A stretch of 64,000 nucleotides of DNA from Hippopus hippopus (lineage: Eukaryota > Mollusca > Bivalvia > Cardiida > Cardiidae), in contig OX328113.1 in assembly GCA_946811185.2 (NCBI GenBank), positions 4,030,001 through 4,094,000 of the forward strand. Reading direction: 5' to 3'. Positions 9,897-27,448 of the stretch are shown in pieces. The notes beneath the pieces are model-generated. The model did not search any database. It was not told where the DNA came from and worked only from the letters and a program-made list of their open reading frames with translations. The position numbers were made by a program, and so were the translations under genes. Position 1 is the stretch's first letter. Each line of letters opens with the position of its first letter.

Positions 9897-10114
9897 TATA
9901 ACTCTAACTCGATAAAACTTTCACTAACAGTTTATATTATTGTTTGTTTTGGGGAATACAGGTTTAAAACCACGAATCATCACGAGATAATATAAACATT
10001 GTCGAGCTGGGTTTTTGTAAATTATCTCGTCACGGTACGTGATTCTAAACTTGTTTCCCAAACACAAACAATGATATAAAACGATAATGAAAGGTTTATC
10101 GAGTGAGAGCTATA
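9897..10114. mobile_element. Foldback MITE of about 218 bp
   Basis: Left arm TATAACTCTAACTCGATAAA and its imperfect inverse ending TTTATCGAGTGAGAGCTATA pair for about 85-100 bp, including ATTGTTTGT...ACAAACAAT and GAGATAAT...ATTATCTC. Ends lie in TA context. No coding capacity. Confidence 0.6.
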
Positions 10115-10374
10115 CCAGTGTATTATCATAATACATTGTATTTCTTTCTAGTATCATATTTCGTCCCGCATTTTAACCCCTGTTTTTTGTACTTTAGGAA
10201 TGGGAGGGGAGGTAATTTACATTCTTCGTATTGGTTTGATCGGAGTTTGACGCAATTTTAACAGATTAGGTAACATGACAGCGCTCAGTGCACATACACA
10301 TGTGTTTCCTGGCTTTCTACACCGGTACTGAAAAAACTTTCTTTTCAAGTCACTGACTATTTTTCTCACATGCA

Positions 10375-10478
10375 TCAGAGGAGAACGGCGAAAAATCGCC
10401 GGAAAGAAAGTTTGCCTCGACCGGGTATCGAATATGCAACCACCAGGTCACAAGTCGTATACGCTAACCGGCCGGGTC
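10375..10478 (-). mobile_element. tRNA-headed SINE, family 2 (partial)
   Basis: Read on the - strand: GGTTAGCGTATACGACTTG, GACCTGGTGGTTGC, TTCGATACCCGGTCGAGGC, then AAACTTTCTTTCCGG. This matches the element at 21674 over the head and the first part of the body, so the two share a family. Confidence 0.65.
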
Positions 10479-10509
10479 AACTGACATTCTAATGTTTTGT
10501 CTCGAATTC

Positions 10510-10795
10510 GTTTGTATGACGTTTAACGTCGTTTTCTTCAGTTATATCGCAGCGGCTATCGCACCTATCCATGTCAATCTGAAAGTTCTTTTACCAAAAC
10601 TTGGCACGATATTTTTGCCAAACAACTGGCTGCTTTCCCACATAAACATCGTCTTAACAATGTTAAGTGGTGAAAGAGAATAAACCCTGTCTCAATGACT
10701 AATATCAGTCCGCAGAAAGAGTTTAGCCGAGCTTGGGATTCGAACCAGCGAGTTCATCGTACGCAACCTTATAGGCCTACCTGGCTGAATCTACA
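10510..10795 (-). mobile_element. V-SINE/RUDI-like SINE copy
   Basis: On the - strand the tRNA-like head (10735-10795, with GGTTCGAATCCC as B box) is followed by a body with GGGAAAGCAGCCAG and a 3' end GCGATATAACTGAAGAAAACG. The same order occurs at 15157-15447. The 3' domain resembles the RUDI SINE described from Ruditapes and other molluscs; the family name is from memory and unverified. Confidence 0.7.
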
Positions 10796-10850
10796 GTGAC
10801 GATTCTGAAAACGGTGTTAATCAAGCAAAAACACAAACCACCTTTAAAAA

Positions 10851-10940
10851 GTCGCCATGTCGAACAGTGTAGATGAAGATCAGACTGCACGTTCTACCAA
10901 GGAACATTCTGATATTGATCTACACTGTTCGACATGGCGA
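10851..10940. repeat. Family A hairpin with extended arms
   Basis: The outer arms TCGCCATGTCGAACAGTGTA and their inverse ending TTCGACATGGCGA are perfect over about 20 bp, longer than in other family A copies. Confidence 0.75.
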
Positions 10941-11104
10941 TTTTTTACAAAAGGTTTACAGGCTGCGCAGACCACCCTAGGGTCTGGAGAAATGATACTC
11001 TACGACTGAAGATAAAAAAAAAAGCGACTGAAAATGCTTAATTTACAAAGATCTATTCATGTGACAGACCTTTGACGTAAAAAATCTTTTTTGAATACAT
11101 GAGT

Positions 11105-11993
11105 ACCGCACTGGCAAAAGGGGGGCTTAATGCATCTCTGTGATCCATTATATCAAGCAAATTCATCATATACTCAGTTCCATAAATAAGTGTGCACTTA
11201 ATTTTCTTTTATTTCTCGTCGCATGTTTTACTGAAGACCGACAGATTTGGTATCATACTTTAGTTCAGAGTCTGTAGAAAATGCCAGGCTAATCAGATTT
11301 TGACTAACAGAAAGTTTAAGTTAGGTTTTTGCAGTTTAAATGAAGGTGGTACTAAAATCAAAGTTGCAAAAGTACTCAAAGACTAAGGTAACATTAAAGT
11401 TAGGTTTTGGCCACCGCTCTCGTTCAGGAATGGAATAACATTCCTGATGCAATGATCTTACGTTATGTAAGGTCTATGCGACGTCGAATAATTGCCTGTA
11501 TCGACAGCAGAGGTGGCCATACAAGATATTGATTGAAAAATTACAAGAACTTTAAGAAAAACCTAACTTTAATGTTACCTTAGTCTTTGAGTACTTTTGC
11601 AACTTTGGTTTTAGTACCACCTTCATTTAAACTGCAAAAACCTTACTTAAACTTTCTGTTAGTCAAAATCTGATTAGCCTGGCATTTTCTACAGACTCTG
11701 AACTAAAGTATGATACCAAATTTGTTGGTCTTCAGTAAAACATGCGACGAGAAATAAAAGAAAATTAAGTGCACACTTATTTATGGAACTGAGTATAGAT
11801 TTGTGGATCCAATAGTTCCATTTTGTCCAACAATCGACCGAATCTTTAGGTAGAATAGTCCTTGGATATGCAGAAAATGACCAATAGCAAAAAGTTTCGA
11901 CCAAGGTCAGCCTGCGCGGATTGCGCAGGTTGACATGGGTCGAGACTCTTTGCAGATGTATTAGACACCCTTTTCACAGAGCATGGCTCACTT
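11105..11993 (-). mobile_element. Family C MITE, copy C3, interrupted by a foldback element
   Basis: Family C sequence in - orientation occupies 11105-11168 and resumes at 11798-11993, ending in CAGAGCATGGCTC. The foldback at 11169-11797 sits inside it, so it inserted later. Confidence 0.6.
11169..11797. mobile_element. Long inverted-repeat (foldback) element, ~240-bp arms
   Basis: Left arm 11169-11408 and right arm 11557-11797 are inverse copies of one another with about four mismatches by my alignment (roughly 98% identity). The spacer (11409-11556) holds a small GGCCACC...GGTGGCC pair. A transcript would fold into a ~240-bp duplex. No open frame of note. Confidence 0.85.
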
Positions 11994-12094
11994 ACACGTT
12001 TCAAATCACTACGTATCAAATTCCAAGGCCGTTCATTCTGGATTGAAAATTGCTGACGCGTAAAAGAGGTTGACAAACGCATTTTGTCTTTTAA

Positions 12095-12165
12095 CTTGTA
12101 TTTGTGTAATGTTTTATGCCGTTTTCGTCATTTTGCAGTTGTATCGCGGAGACCAGTGCGCCTTT
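12095..12165 (-). mobile_element. SINE 3' end fragment
   Basis: Inverse of the GCGATATAACTG...AAAACGGCG 3' domain seen in the RUDI-like copies. No head is present, so it is a 5'-truncated remnant. Confidence 0.45.
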
Positions 12166-12664
12166 TCATGCTTTCGTGGAATTTTCTATCACCTCTACTT
12201 TGCACCACATTCGCCTCATGAAATGCAGTTTCTATCGTTCGTAATCTATGCAATCTTGCAACCGCCAGGGGCAACATTTGGCATGAAGATACAAGAATGA
12301 TTACAGTTTGATAAAATAAATTTGAAATGGGTTTAAAAACTGACTGAAAACGAGTATAAATGTATCTTTAAAAAACTACGGAAGCCATACAAAACAAAAC
12401 AAAAAAAAATGGCTTCTCTTGGGTGGTATATGGATCCATATAGGTTTAACTAAATTTCTTTTCATGTGTTTGTTTGCAAAAGCAGTCAAGAGCCATTTAG
12501 ATCTATATCTATATAAATGGCCGTTCATACTGCAGTTGCGAAATGCAATAGCTTACGAGCTGTTTGGGGTAACATAGGACTTTTTTTTACCCAATTATAA
12601 ACATTAAAGAACTTAAAAAGAAAAAAAAAAAAGTAGACAGTGTAAGAGGTACAAGAATATGACA

Positions 12665-12922
12665 GCCATGCTCTCTAAAAAGGGGGTTTAATGTATTTGC
12701 AAAAAGTATCGACCCAGGTCAGCCTGCGCAGTCCGCGCAGGCTGACCTGTGTCGAAACTTTTTTAATGGGCAATTATCTGCATGTCAAAGGACCAGTGTA
12801 CCGAAGGATTCAGTCGGTTGTTCTACAAAATGGATTTTATAGATCCATAATTATGTGATGACTTGCTTGGTATAATGCATCACGGAGATGCATTAAGATT
12901 TTTTTTTTTCAGAGCATGGCTC
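12665..12922 (+). mobile_element. Family C MITE, copy C2
   Basis: Ends GCCATGCTCTCTAAAAAGGG and AGAGCATGGC. The internal palindrome GGTCAGCCTGCGCAG|TCCGCGCAGGCTGACC is nearly perfect. Confidence 0.7.
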
Positions 12923-14030
12923 ATGAATATTGAAACTCTTTTGTGCCCCCCCGTTCAATATGTAAAAAGAAAAAAAAAAACGAAAATTAACCACGCCAGC
13001 AAATGCCATCTTTTCTTCATCGATTTGAATATTGTTGAAAAATGATTTTTTTTGAAATTATGTATATTTTTTCAATTTAGATGGTAATTATACTTATAGT
13101 AGAAAAAGTAGCAGTTCCTGCTAAAAATGCTGTGTCTGAAAAGGTCCGTAGAGCCCCACAAAATAAACATATTCATATTTTTGACCATTCAAAACCTACC
13201 ATTTATTCATTTGAGACCAATACCTGAAAGAAGGTCAAAATCTAGCTTAGGCTATCCACCGATGTTGAAAAGTTGTGAAAACTTGAATAAATCACATGGT
13301 GTTTTACACCACTTTCAATATTATTTCAATTACATCATAGAGAAAGCTCACTAATGCATGTAAGTCCTGACTTTCACCAGTACTAGGCTGGGATTCTGAC
13401 GTGTCTTGCCTGAGGACACTATCACGAAAAACCAGGTGCTTCAAGTGTGGCTCCAATCCGGGGTCTCCAGGTTACTCGTCACATCTTTGCCGATTCCGTT
13501 ACTACATCTAACATCGGCCATATCAACAGAACTGAAGAAACGAGTTAGAAAACAAAAGCGCAAACTGTTTGTCATCGGAAATTTACTTAGAAAAATTTTG
13601 ACCAGTGTTTTCTTTTTCCAAGTGGAGTGTTACAATTTTATGAAAGGCAAAGCGGTGTATTTCCGGCTAAGAAATGTACCATGTAGGTGCATATCAAGCT
13701 ACGCGATACAGCCGAGGGACTTTATCAACGTATTACCCAATGTTAGCCGAATGGTAGGACCCCGAGAATATACTGCAACATACCTGACACAACCTGTATT
13801 TTTAACCCCGACTAAAGGTCAACTCACTGTGTCACCACACTGATATTTTTCCAATACATGTATATAAATACAGCGCGCAAGCTCACAATTGTGATACTAC
13901 CTTTAGGATTCTATCGAGTAAAAGGTCACTGCCCGTAAACATTTTGTATAATAAGGACGTGTTTGAGGAAAAATATCATTTATCATTTTAACGCTTAGGT
14001 TACTAAGCATTAGTCATTGTGCTCTATTGC
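12923..14030. other. Intergenic, no gene recognised
   Basis: A 145-codon open frame at 13406-13843 (+) matches no family I know and has neither composition nor context supporting a gene. The part near 13390-13500 resembles a degenerate inverted tRNA-like SINE head. Otherwise nothing is recognised. Confidence 0.45.
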
Positions 14031-14095
14031 GGACAGTGTAGATCCAAGATCAGACAGCACAGAACGTGCAGTCTGATCTTGAATTTACACTGTCC
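14031..14095. repeat. Family A hairpin
   Basis: CGGACAGTGTAGATCCAAGA pairs with TTGAATTTACACTGTCC around CACAGAACGTG. About 530 bp upstream of the GST start codon. Confidence 0.7.
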
Positions 14096-14362
14096 CAGAC
14101 GATCCGATTTTTTTTCCCGGTGAAAAATACAATTAGTTGGAAAATTTCATTTAGATGTGTATTTGTCAACAGTTATAATTCCATTGGAATTTCTATTATT
14201 ATGCGGAATTCCTTTCTTTTTTTCTAAATTTAATTCATTTAGAATTGTAAACTCGTTACATAGCGACAAAATTTTTGTCTTATCCAAATCCAAAGCATTA
14301 GCAGACGACAAATTGGGTGTGGCTAAAGTGGTAGAAATTGTCTTTGAAATTTAGAAATGGTA

Positions 14363-14433
14363 GAAAATATTGTGGGGAAAGGAGAAATTGTAACCAGGTA
14401 ACCCGCATTTTCTTCTTTTCCAAAATTGTTTTC
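14363..14433. repeat. Family B hairpin, eroded
   Basis: The arms are still recognisable (AAAATATTGTGGGGAAAGG and CTTTTCCAAAATTGTTTTC), but the loop region has diverged. Confidence 0.55.
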
Positions 14434-14494
14434 AAAGGCTTACTCCCTCAAGAAGTCAGAACGGTATACTAGTACATGTATATTTCATGGGGTA

Positions 14495-14561
14495 GAAAAC
14501 ATTGTGGGCAAAAAAGAAAATGCTGGTTACCAGCATTTTCTTCTTTTCCCACAATGTTTTC
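14495..14561. repeat. Family B hairpin just upstream of the GST start codon
   Basis: Arms of about 33 nt with two or three mismatches, palindromic centre CTGGTTACCAG. It ends 65 bp before the ATG at 14627, so it lies in the 5' UTR or proximal promoter of the GST gene. Confidence 0.75.
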
Positions 14562-14590
14562 AAAAGCGTTCTTCTCAAAGGTCGTTATAA

Positions 14591-21060
<6,470 letters not shown>

Positions 21061-21082
21061 CTAACCTATCCTGGAGGATTTT

Positions 21083-21512
21083 ATGTATATCAAAGCAACA
21101 CAATTTCTGACTGGCTGAATCAAATGGTTTTAGCCAATCAGAAACTGTGTTACTTTCTTAACTTAGAATTTTCATTGGCTAAATCAATTGGTTTAGCCAA
21201 TCAGAAGTTGTTTTACTTTCTAAATTTACAATTTTGTATACTTGAAAGCAAAGCAATTTCTGATTGGCTAAATTAAATGATTTAGCCAATCAGAAGTTGC
21301 GTTGCTTTCTAATTTCAAAATTTTCTATACTTCAAAGCAAAGTAGTTTCTGAATAGCTGAACCAAATGGTTAAACCAATCAGAAATTTTGGTACTTTCTA
21401 AATTTAGAATTTTCTATACTTCAAAGCAGAGCTATTTCTGAATGGTTGAACCAAATGGTTTAACTAATCAGGCACTGTGTTACTTTCTAAATTTAGAATT
21501 AGAATTTAGACT
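21083..21512 (+). repeat. Tandem repeat of palindromic ~72-90-bp units after the GST stop
   Basis: Five units carry TTTCTGATTGGCTAAAT and an inverse TTTAGCCAATCAGAA, each followed by TACTTTCTAAATTTAGAATT. Unit starts at about 21100, 21172, 21256, 21346 and 21436 give spacings of 72, 84, 90 and 90. Probably part of the GST 3' UTR if the poly(A) signal at 21968 is used. Confidence 0.8.
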
Positions 21513-21673
21513 GAAGTTCTGAATGTTTGGTGATTATGGACATCTAATTGTCTCCAAAGTAGCGAGACTTTAACCCGGTTCTGTACCGGTTATCATATAT
21601 CCAACAAAAATATGACTTATCAGGCCTACACAATGGACAAAAATATAAGTGGAAGGTTCTATAAAGAGATCGT

Positions 21674-21840
21674 CTGCCCGGGTAGCTCGGTGGTTAGCGT
21701 ATCTGACTTGTGACCTGGTGGTTGCGGGTTCGATACCCGGTTGAGGCAAACTTCTTTCTGGCTCCAGAGCAGGATTCAAACTCATTTTGCGCCGTGGGGG
21801 TTTAGTAATCACATCCTGAAACAGACTTACAATGTAGAAA
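21674..21840 (+). mobile_element. tRNA-headed SINE, family 2
   Basis: GGTAGCTCGGTGGTTAGCG as A box, GGTTCGATACCC as B box, then AAACTTCTTTCTGGCTCC. Shares head and start of body with 10375-10478. The 3' end is not clear. Confidence 0.65.
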
Positions 21841-21967
21841 TATTCTTGTTTTTATATGGATTAAGGTTCGACACATAAATGAACAAAAAAAAAAAAAACA
21901 TTGTTGCAAAAGAATCCATTGCACGGTACGAGAATTAATTCTTGAACAACGTTTGACACTTTTCTGG

Positions 21968-21973
21968 AATAAA
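21968..21973 (+). terminator. Candidate GST poly(A) signal AATAAA
   Basis: First canonical AATAAA after the stop codon, 908 bp downstream, followed by a T/GT-rich stretch. An ATTAAA variant near 21268 inside the tandem repeat is an alternative. Confidence 0.4.
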
Positions 21974-23288
21974 ATCAATTTCAGTTGAAATGTACATTGT
22001 TATTTATTTGTTTCCAAAGGTAGTTAAACTGTCTGTCTGTCTGTCTGTCTGCTTTGGGACAGAACCGTTTGACCTCAGGATGAAAATTTTTGTCATTTTT
22101 TTCCGTTTTTTTTTTTCATTTTTACATGTTTTGAGAAATTCAACATTTTAAAATCTTAATTTCTATTTGTCCCGATCCTGGTCTGACAGGAACGAAATTT
22201 CGCTCAGTGGGCATCGCCTACCTTTCTCAAAATGTTTCTCTCCCGATTGATAAAACTTCTAAATATTCCAATTCGATACAGTTGCGTAAACTGATTGTTT
22301 ATGAATCAATTAATTACACAGGTAAGTTTTGCACAAAAAAATGGAATATTTACGAAAACATTGCAATTTGATTTTTTCGCAAATTTCGTCAGACATTTAC
22401 TTGTTAGACAGACAGAGGTAGGCGATGCCCCCACTAAGCGAAAGACCATTTTATAATTATCTCCAAAACCATCTTGCGTTTTTTTTTTTTGCACAAAACG
22501 TCGACTTAATGTAGAGCAAAATAGTTTCACAGATTTTTTATTAAAAACATCCGGCGGTTTTGAAGTTATAGGGTTTCTTTTTTTTTCAATTTTTTCTTAC
22601 AGACTCTGTCTGTCAAGCAGACAAAGACAGACAAAAACAGACAAGAGCATTTTTGCATAAAAATCTAAAGCTGTCAATATCTTTTGAAAAATAATTATGT
22701 GCTCGACTTGGAGGGTGTCAGACACGTCTTTTGTGCAATAAAGGAAAAGAAAAATGGTTCATTGATATCAGAAATTTGCATCTGTCTGTCACTAGGAGCC
22801 ATCGCGCGAGGACGGCATGACCAAATTATTACTAAGATACAGTGAAGAAAATGATCCATAGCAACCTTGAAATGTTATGATTTTGTATATATCTTCAATC
22901 CCTATCAGTAAGCCAAATTTTGTCGAAAATCATTCATATGCGGAGGAATTAAGAGCAGAAAACGGACTAAAATCGACACATTTCCCCCATATTTTGGGAG
23001 AATAGGGTTGCTAATTCGGATGCCGCTAAGAAAATAAATCATATTCAGGCAAGAGTTTTCATTTCTGTTGAAGTTTGATGACAATGGTATACAATGAAGT
23101 AATTTTGGATTTCTCAAAACTAGATTTGAGTAAAATATGAACATCTTACATGTAAAAATCTGAGCAAAACTCATATTTGCACTGCATTATTCATTCGTGA
23201 GTAGGTTTTATTCATATGTCTCCTTCAATTTCACTAACATCGAATTAAAAATCAATTTGAAATGAAGCAGTGTTTATCTGACATCGAT
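21974..23288. other. Intergenic, no gene recognised
   Basis: Contains a (CTGT)n run near 22030 and an inverted pair around GGGCATCGCCTACCT (22208-22222) and AGGTAGGCGATGCCC (22416-22430), suggesting an old foldback element. AGACAGACA runs follow near 22610. Nothing coding is seen. Confidence 0.5.
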
Positions 23289-23555
23289 ATATGTGACCCA
23301 TCACGCAAAAAGGGACCTTCTGGGAACTGCGAAAAGTGTCAACCCTGGTCAGACTGCGCGAATTGCGCTGGCTGACCAGGGTTGACACTTTTCGCTTTAA
23401 TGACATTTTCTGTATTAAAAGTGGTCAGTGCACCTTGTTATACAATCATTTTTGAATTATCAACTTAAACTGACCTGCACTATCGTTGATCTGTTTTCAT
23501 CTAATTGATGTACAGAATTCCCTGATGGTCCCTTTTTGCGTGATGGGTCACATAT
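23289..23555. mobile_element. MITE with 29-bp perfect terminal inverted repeats
   Basis: Left end ATATGTGACCCATCACGCAA (23289-23317) is the exact inverse of the right end (23527-23555) over 29 bp. An internal palindrome GTCAACCCTGGTCAG...CTGACCAGGGTTGAC lies near the left end. Ends fall in TAT context, compatible with a TA-type duplication. No coding region. Confidence 0.85.
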
Positions 23556-23799
23556 GTTAATTAACATGGATTAAAGCGGTCACATTGTGAGCAATGCTCA
23601 GAGCATCACCCCCATACCCCTGTGAATAATGAATTTCGTCAGCATGACACGGCATGTACAGTGCCTAATAATGCAATTTGTGTTCAAAACCTGGTTTTAA
23701 TTGTGTGCATCTTCATTTGTAACTATCAAGCAAAATTCCATCTCGAATTATTCACACAAACAGGATTTGAGGCCAGAAAATAGGCTGAAGTAGATCCCC

Positions 23800-26470
23800 T
23801 TTTCACGTTATTGTAGGGAAACATGGTTGTTGGCTTACTGCTGATAAAATATTTTGTATTCCTTCATTATTAGTTGTGAATAGTTGAAAGATGATACAAA
23901 GATAATAATAAATCAAATTGAAAAGGATTTGATTCAAATAAGGCACTGTGAATCCATTGCACCAATGGTGAAGTCGCGAAAACTCATTGGGCCTACTATT
24001 CATTTTCCTGGATTTTTTAAAAAATAAATTAAAAAGATGCCCCGGCCTTATTCCTTAAGATATAAGTTCGATATCAGTACCATTGCATAGCGGTTAACTT
24101 CCGGATTCCATATCTATCAATTATTAAGAAATCTGAACAATGCATTCTGGGTTAGACTCAAAAGCCCTAATCTACACCCCCGGGCAAATGAAATTCAGCA
24201 CCAGGACGGTCATATAGCCCTATTTACATATATAAATAGAGTAGATGAAAAAAAACTACCTTCTTTGAATATGTTTCTTGTACAATTTTGCAAACTTTCG
24301 TGCAAAAGGAATCAGAATTATGGGAAATACGACACGAAAACCGCCTTAAAACGTTCGGTTTCGTGGCCATTGAAGAGGGTAGGTTACACTTTTGGCTTAT
24401 AACTGAAGAAAAAAAAAAACCCATTAAATTCCTTCATGAATAGTCAACAATTATAGCTAGAGGATACGAGTACCTTAATTAATCAACTTGAAAAGTATTT
24501 GTTTAAGCTTAATCATTGTGAAACCATTAATTTAAGGGTAAATACACGAAAACTCGTGATCTTTAATTTTCCTGGATATTTCTTTGAATTTAAAAGGCAA
24601 TTTTCCGGCTTAATCCTTACCTTTTTGGTTGGATATTAAAATCATTATACAGCAGTGACCTTCCAGATTCCATATCTATCAAATATTAAGAAATCCGAGC
24701 GATGCATTCTGGGCAAGACTTAAATGTCTAAATCTACGCCCCCCCCCCCCCGGCGTCAAGTAAAATCAAGCATCAGGAAAACCATACAACCCTTTTGAAA
24801 TTGAAAATTAGAGTACCAAAATGCAAAAGTTAACCTAACGATCTTTGAATATCTTTTTTCTACCATCTTGCAATATATAATCCAGAAAGAATCAGGGTTT
24901 TGAGAGTTTTGAGAGTTGCAACCTATAAACCGCCAAAAAATCGTTGAATTTTTGGTCGTTGAACGTTGGATGGATTACACTTTTGGTTTACTACTGATAC
25001 AAACTTAATTATATTCCTTCACACAACAGTTATAGCTGGATGATACAGGTATATTAATAAATAAAACTGAAAAGGATTTGCTTAAGCTAAATCATTGTAA
25101 AATCTATTGATTTAAGGGTGTATTCACGAAAACTCATGATTTGTAATTTTTCCGGCTTTTTCTTTTGAATACGGTATTAATTCGATATTAGTATCATTAT
25201 AAAGCAGTAACATTCCAAATTTCATATCTATTAAATATTAAAAAATCCGAAAGATAAATTCTGAGTTCGAGGCAAATGTCCAAACAACCCCTCCCACCAC
25301 GCCGCCGTCAATCGAAAATTAAGCACCAGGACGGCCATATAGCCTTTTTGAAATTGACAATTATTGTACAAAAACAATTTTATACTCTTTGCATATTTAT
25401 TTTCTACAATCTTGCAAACCTTCATGCAGAAAAAAAAACTAGAATTATGGGAATTACAACCTTAAAAACGCCTTAAATCGATCTGTTTTTGGCCGTTGTT
25501 TGCTGAATGGGTTACACTTTTGGCTTATTCTTGATAAAAACTTCATTATCTTCCTCAAAACATGATCAAACATTATAGCTAGATGATACAAGTACAATAA
25601 TAAGTCAAACTAAAAAGGATTTGCTTAAGCTTAATCATTGTAAATGCATTGCTTTAAGGGTGAATACACGAAAACTCGTGATTTTTAATTTTTACCGGGT
25701 ACTTCTTTTTTAAATTTAAAAAGCATTTCCGGCTTAATCCTTACGATATTGATTCGATATTATTATCATAATACAGCAGTGACCTTGCAGATTCTGCAAC
25801 TATCAAATATTAAGAAATCTGAAAGATGAATTCTGAGTTCGACTCTTGAAAATGTCCCAATCTACCCCTTCCGTCAAATGAAATTAAGCACTAGGACGGA
25901 CATAAAGCCCTTTTAATCTTTATTCTATTGATTCGATATTAGTATCATTATATTATAGCAGTGACCTTCCAGATTCCATAGCTATCAAATATTAAAAGAA
26001 TCAGAATGATGCATTCTGAGTTGGACTCAAATATACTAATTCCTTCCTCTCCCCCCCCCCAACCCCCCCCCCCCCCGCTGTCAATGGAAATTAAGCACCA
26101 GGACGGCCATAGAGCCCTTTTGAAATTTACATTTTTAGTACAAAAACAATCTAATACTCTTTGAATATATATTTACTACAATTTTTTGCACAATATTATG
26201 CAGAAAAAATCTGCATTATGGGAATTGCAAAACGATCGGTTTTTGGTAGTTGTGCGCTAGATGGGTTACAATTTTGGCTTATTTCTGATACAAACTTCAT
26301 ACTATTTCTTCATACATAGTCAACAATTATAGCTAGATGATACAAGTACAATAATTAAGAAAATTTAAAGGATTTGCTTGAGCTTAATAATTGTAAATCC
26401 ATTGATTTAAGGGTGAAGTCAGGAAAACCTGTGTTTTTTTTTTTTACTGATAAAAACTGTAATTTATTCC
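23800..26470 (+). repeat. Tandem repeat of ~560-bp units
   Basis: Four full-length steps and one short step are visible. The anchor CTATCAAATATTAAGAAATC or its variants recurs at about 24108, 24670, 25225, 25797 and 25980. Each unit also carries AGCACCAGGACGG, TGGGTTACACTTTTGGC, TATAGCTAGATGATAC and CACGAAAACTCGTGAT in that order. The last step (~183 bp) is a deleted unit. Poly-C runs interrupt two units. Diverged, so not recently homogenised. Confidence 0.8.
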
Positions 26471-26639
26471 TGTATACATAGTCAACAATTATAACCATTT
26501 AAATATAGGTAATATACTGTAATTAAAATGTAGTCTTTTTCACCAGGATCTGTGCCTGACAGGCAGGTATCGCCTACCCTGACAGACAGGTTTCTGGACG
26601 GTAAGTTAAGAAAGTCATGGCCGATTTACACTTAAGAAA

Positions 26640-26700
26640 ATAAGAAAGAAAGAAAGAAAGAAAGAAGGAAAGAAAGAAAGAAGGAAGGAAAGAAAGAAAG
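26640..26700 (+). repeat. (GAAA)n microsatellite
   Basis: GAAA units with occasional GGAA. Confidence 0.9.
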
Positions 26701-26771
26701 CGTTATTGTAATACAGACAATAAGACGAAAGTGTTACAACCGTTTTTATTGGGATCTGTGTTTGACAGGTT

Positions 26772-26806
26772 TGTAGGTACGGAATCGGCCGAGTTGTGAC
26801 GAGTGG
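26772..26806 (+). repeat. 35-bp exact motif, second site
   Basis: Identical to 1456-1490. Here it is embedded after ATCTGTGTTTGACAGGTT and before ACGGTAAGC, a context itself repeated at 26556-26630. Confidence 0.7.
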
Positions 26807-26839
26807 ACGGTAAGCTTTAAAAAGGACATGGCCGATTTA

Positions 26840-27375
26840 CAGTGAAGGAAGGAGTGAAGATAGGAAGAAAGGTGTGAAGGAGTGAAGGAAGGAAGAAAGG
26901 AAGGAAGGAAGGAAGGAAGGAAGAGAGGAAGGGAGGAAGAAAGGAAGAGAGAAAGAAGGCAGGTGGAGGGAGGGGGAAGAAATTAAGGAAGGAATTAATG
27001 AAGGAAGGAAGAGAGGAGGGGAGGGAGAAAGGAAGAAAGAAAAGAAGGCAGGCGGAGGGAGGGGGGAAGAATATTAAGGAAGGAAGGAAGGAAGGAAGGA
27101 AGGAAGGAAGGAAGAGAGGAGAGGAGGGAGAAAGGAAGAGAGAAAAGAAGACAGGCGGAGGGAGGGGGAAGGAATTAAGGAAGGAAGGAAGGACGGAAGG
27201 AAGGAAAGAAGGAAGGAAGGGAGAAAGGAAGAGACAACAGAAGGCAGGCGGAGGGAGGGGGTAAGGAATTAAGGAAGGAATTAATAAAGGAATTAAGGAA
27301 GGAATTAAGGAATTAAGGAAGGAAGGAAGGAAGCGAGGAAATGGATGAAGGGAGGGAGGGAAGGAAGGAAGGACC
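26840..27375 (+). repeat. GGAA-rich minisatellite with ~95-bp higher-order unit
   Basis: GGAA units are punctuated at roughly 95-bp intervals by GGCAGGCGGAGGGAGGGG (near 26958, 27050, 27151 and 27245). The 186-codon Pro/Ser/Leu frame on the - strand and the Lys/Glu/Gly frame on + follow the repeat and are not genes. Confidence 0.88.
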
Positions 27376-27448
27376 ATTTTTATATAGGTAATATAATGAG
27401 AATGTGGTCTGTTTCACCAGGATCTGTGCCTGATAGGTAGGCATCTCC

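Noticed and set aside
13406..13843. 145-codon frame
   Set aside because: No recognisable motif, no splice or promoter context, and its start overlaps a degenerate SINE-like stretch.
26817..27377. 186-codon Pro/Ser/Leu-rich frame (-) and the Lys/Glu/Gly frame opposite
   Set aside because: Translation of the GGAA minisatellite.
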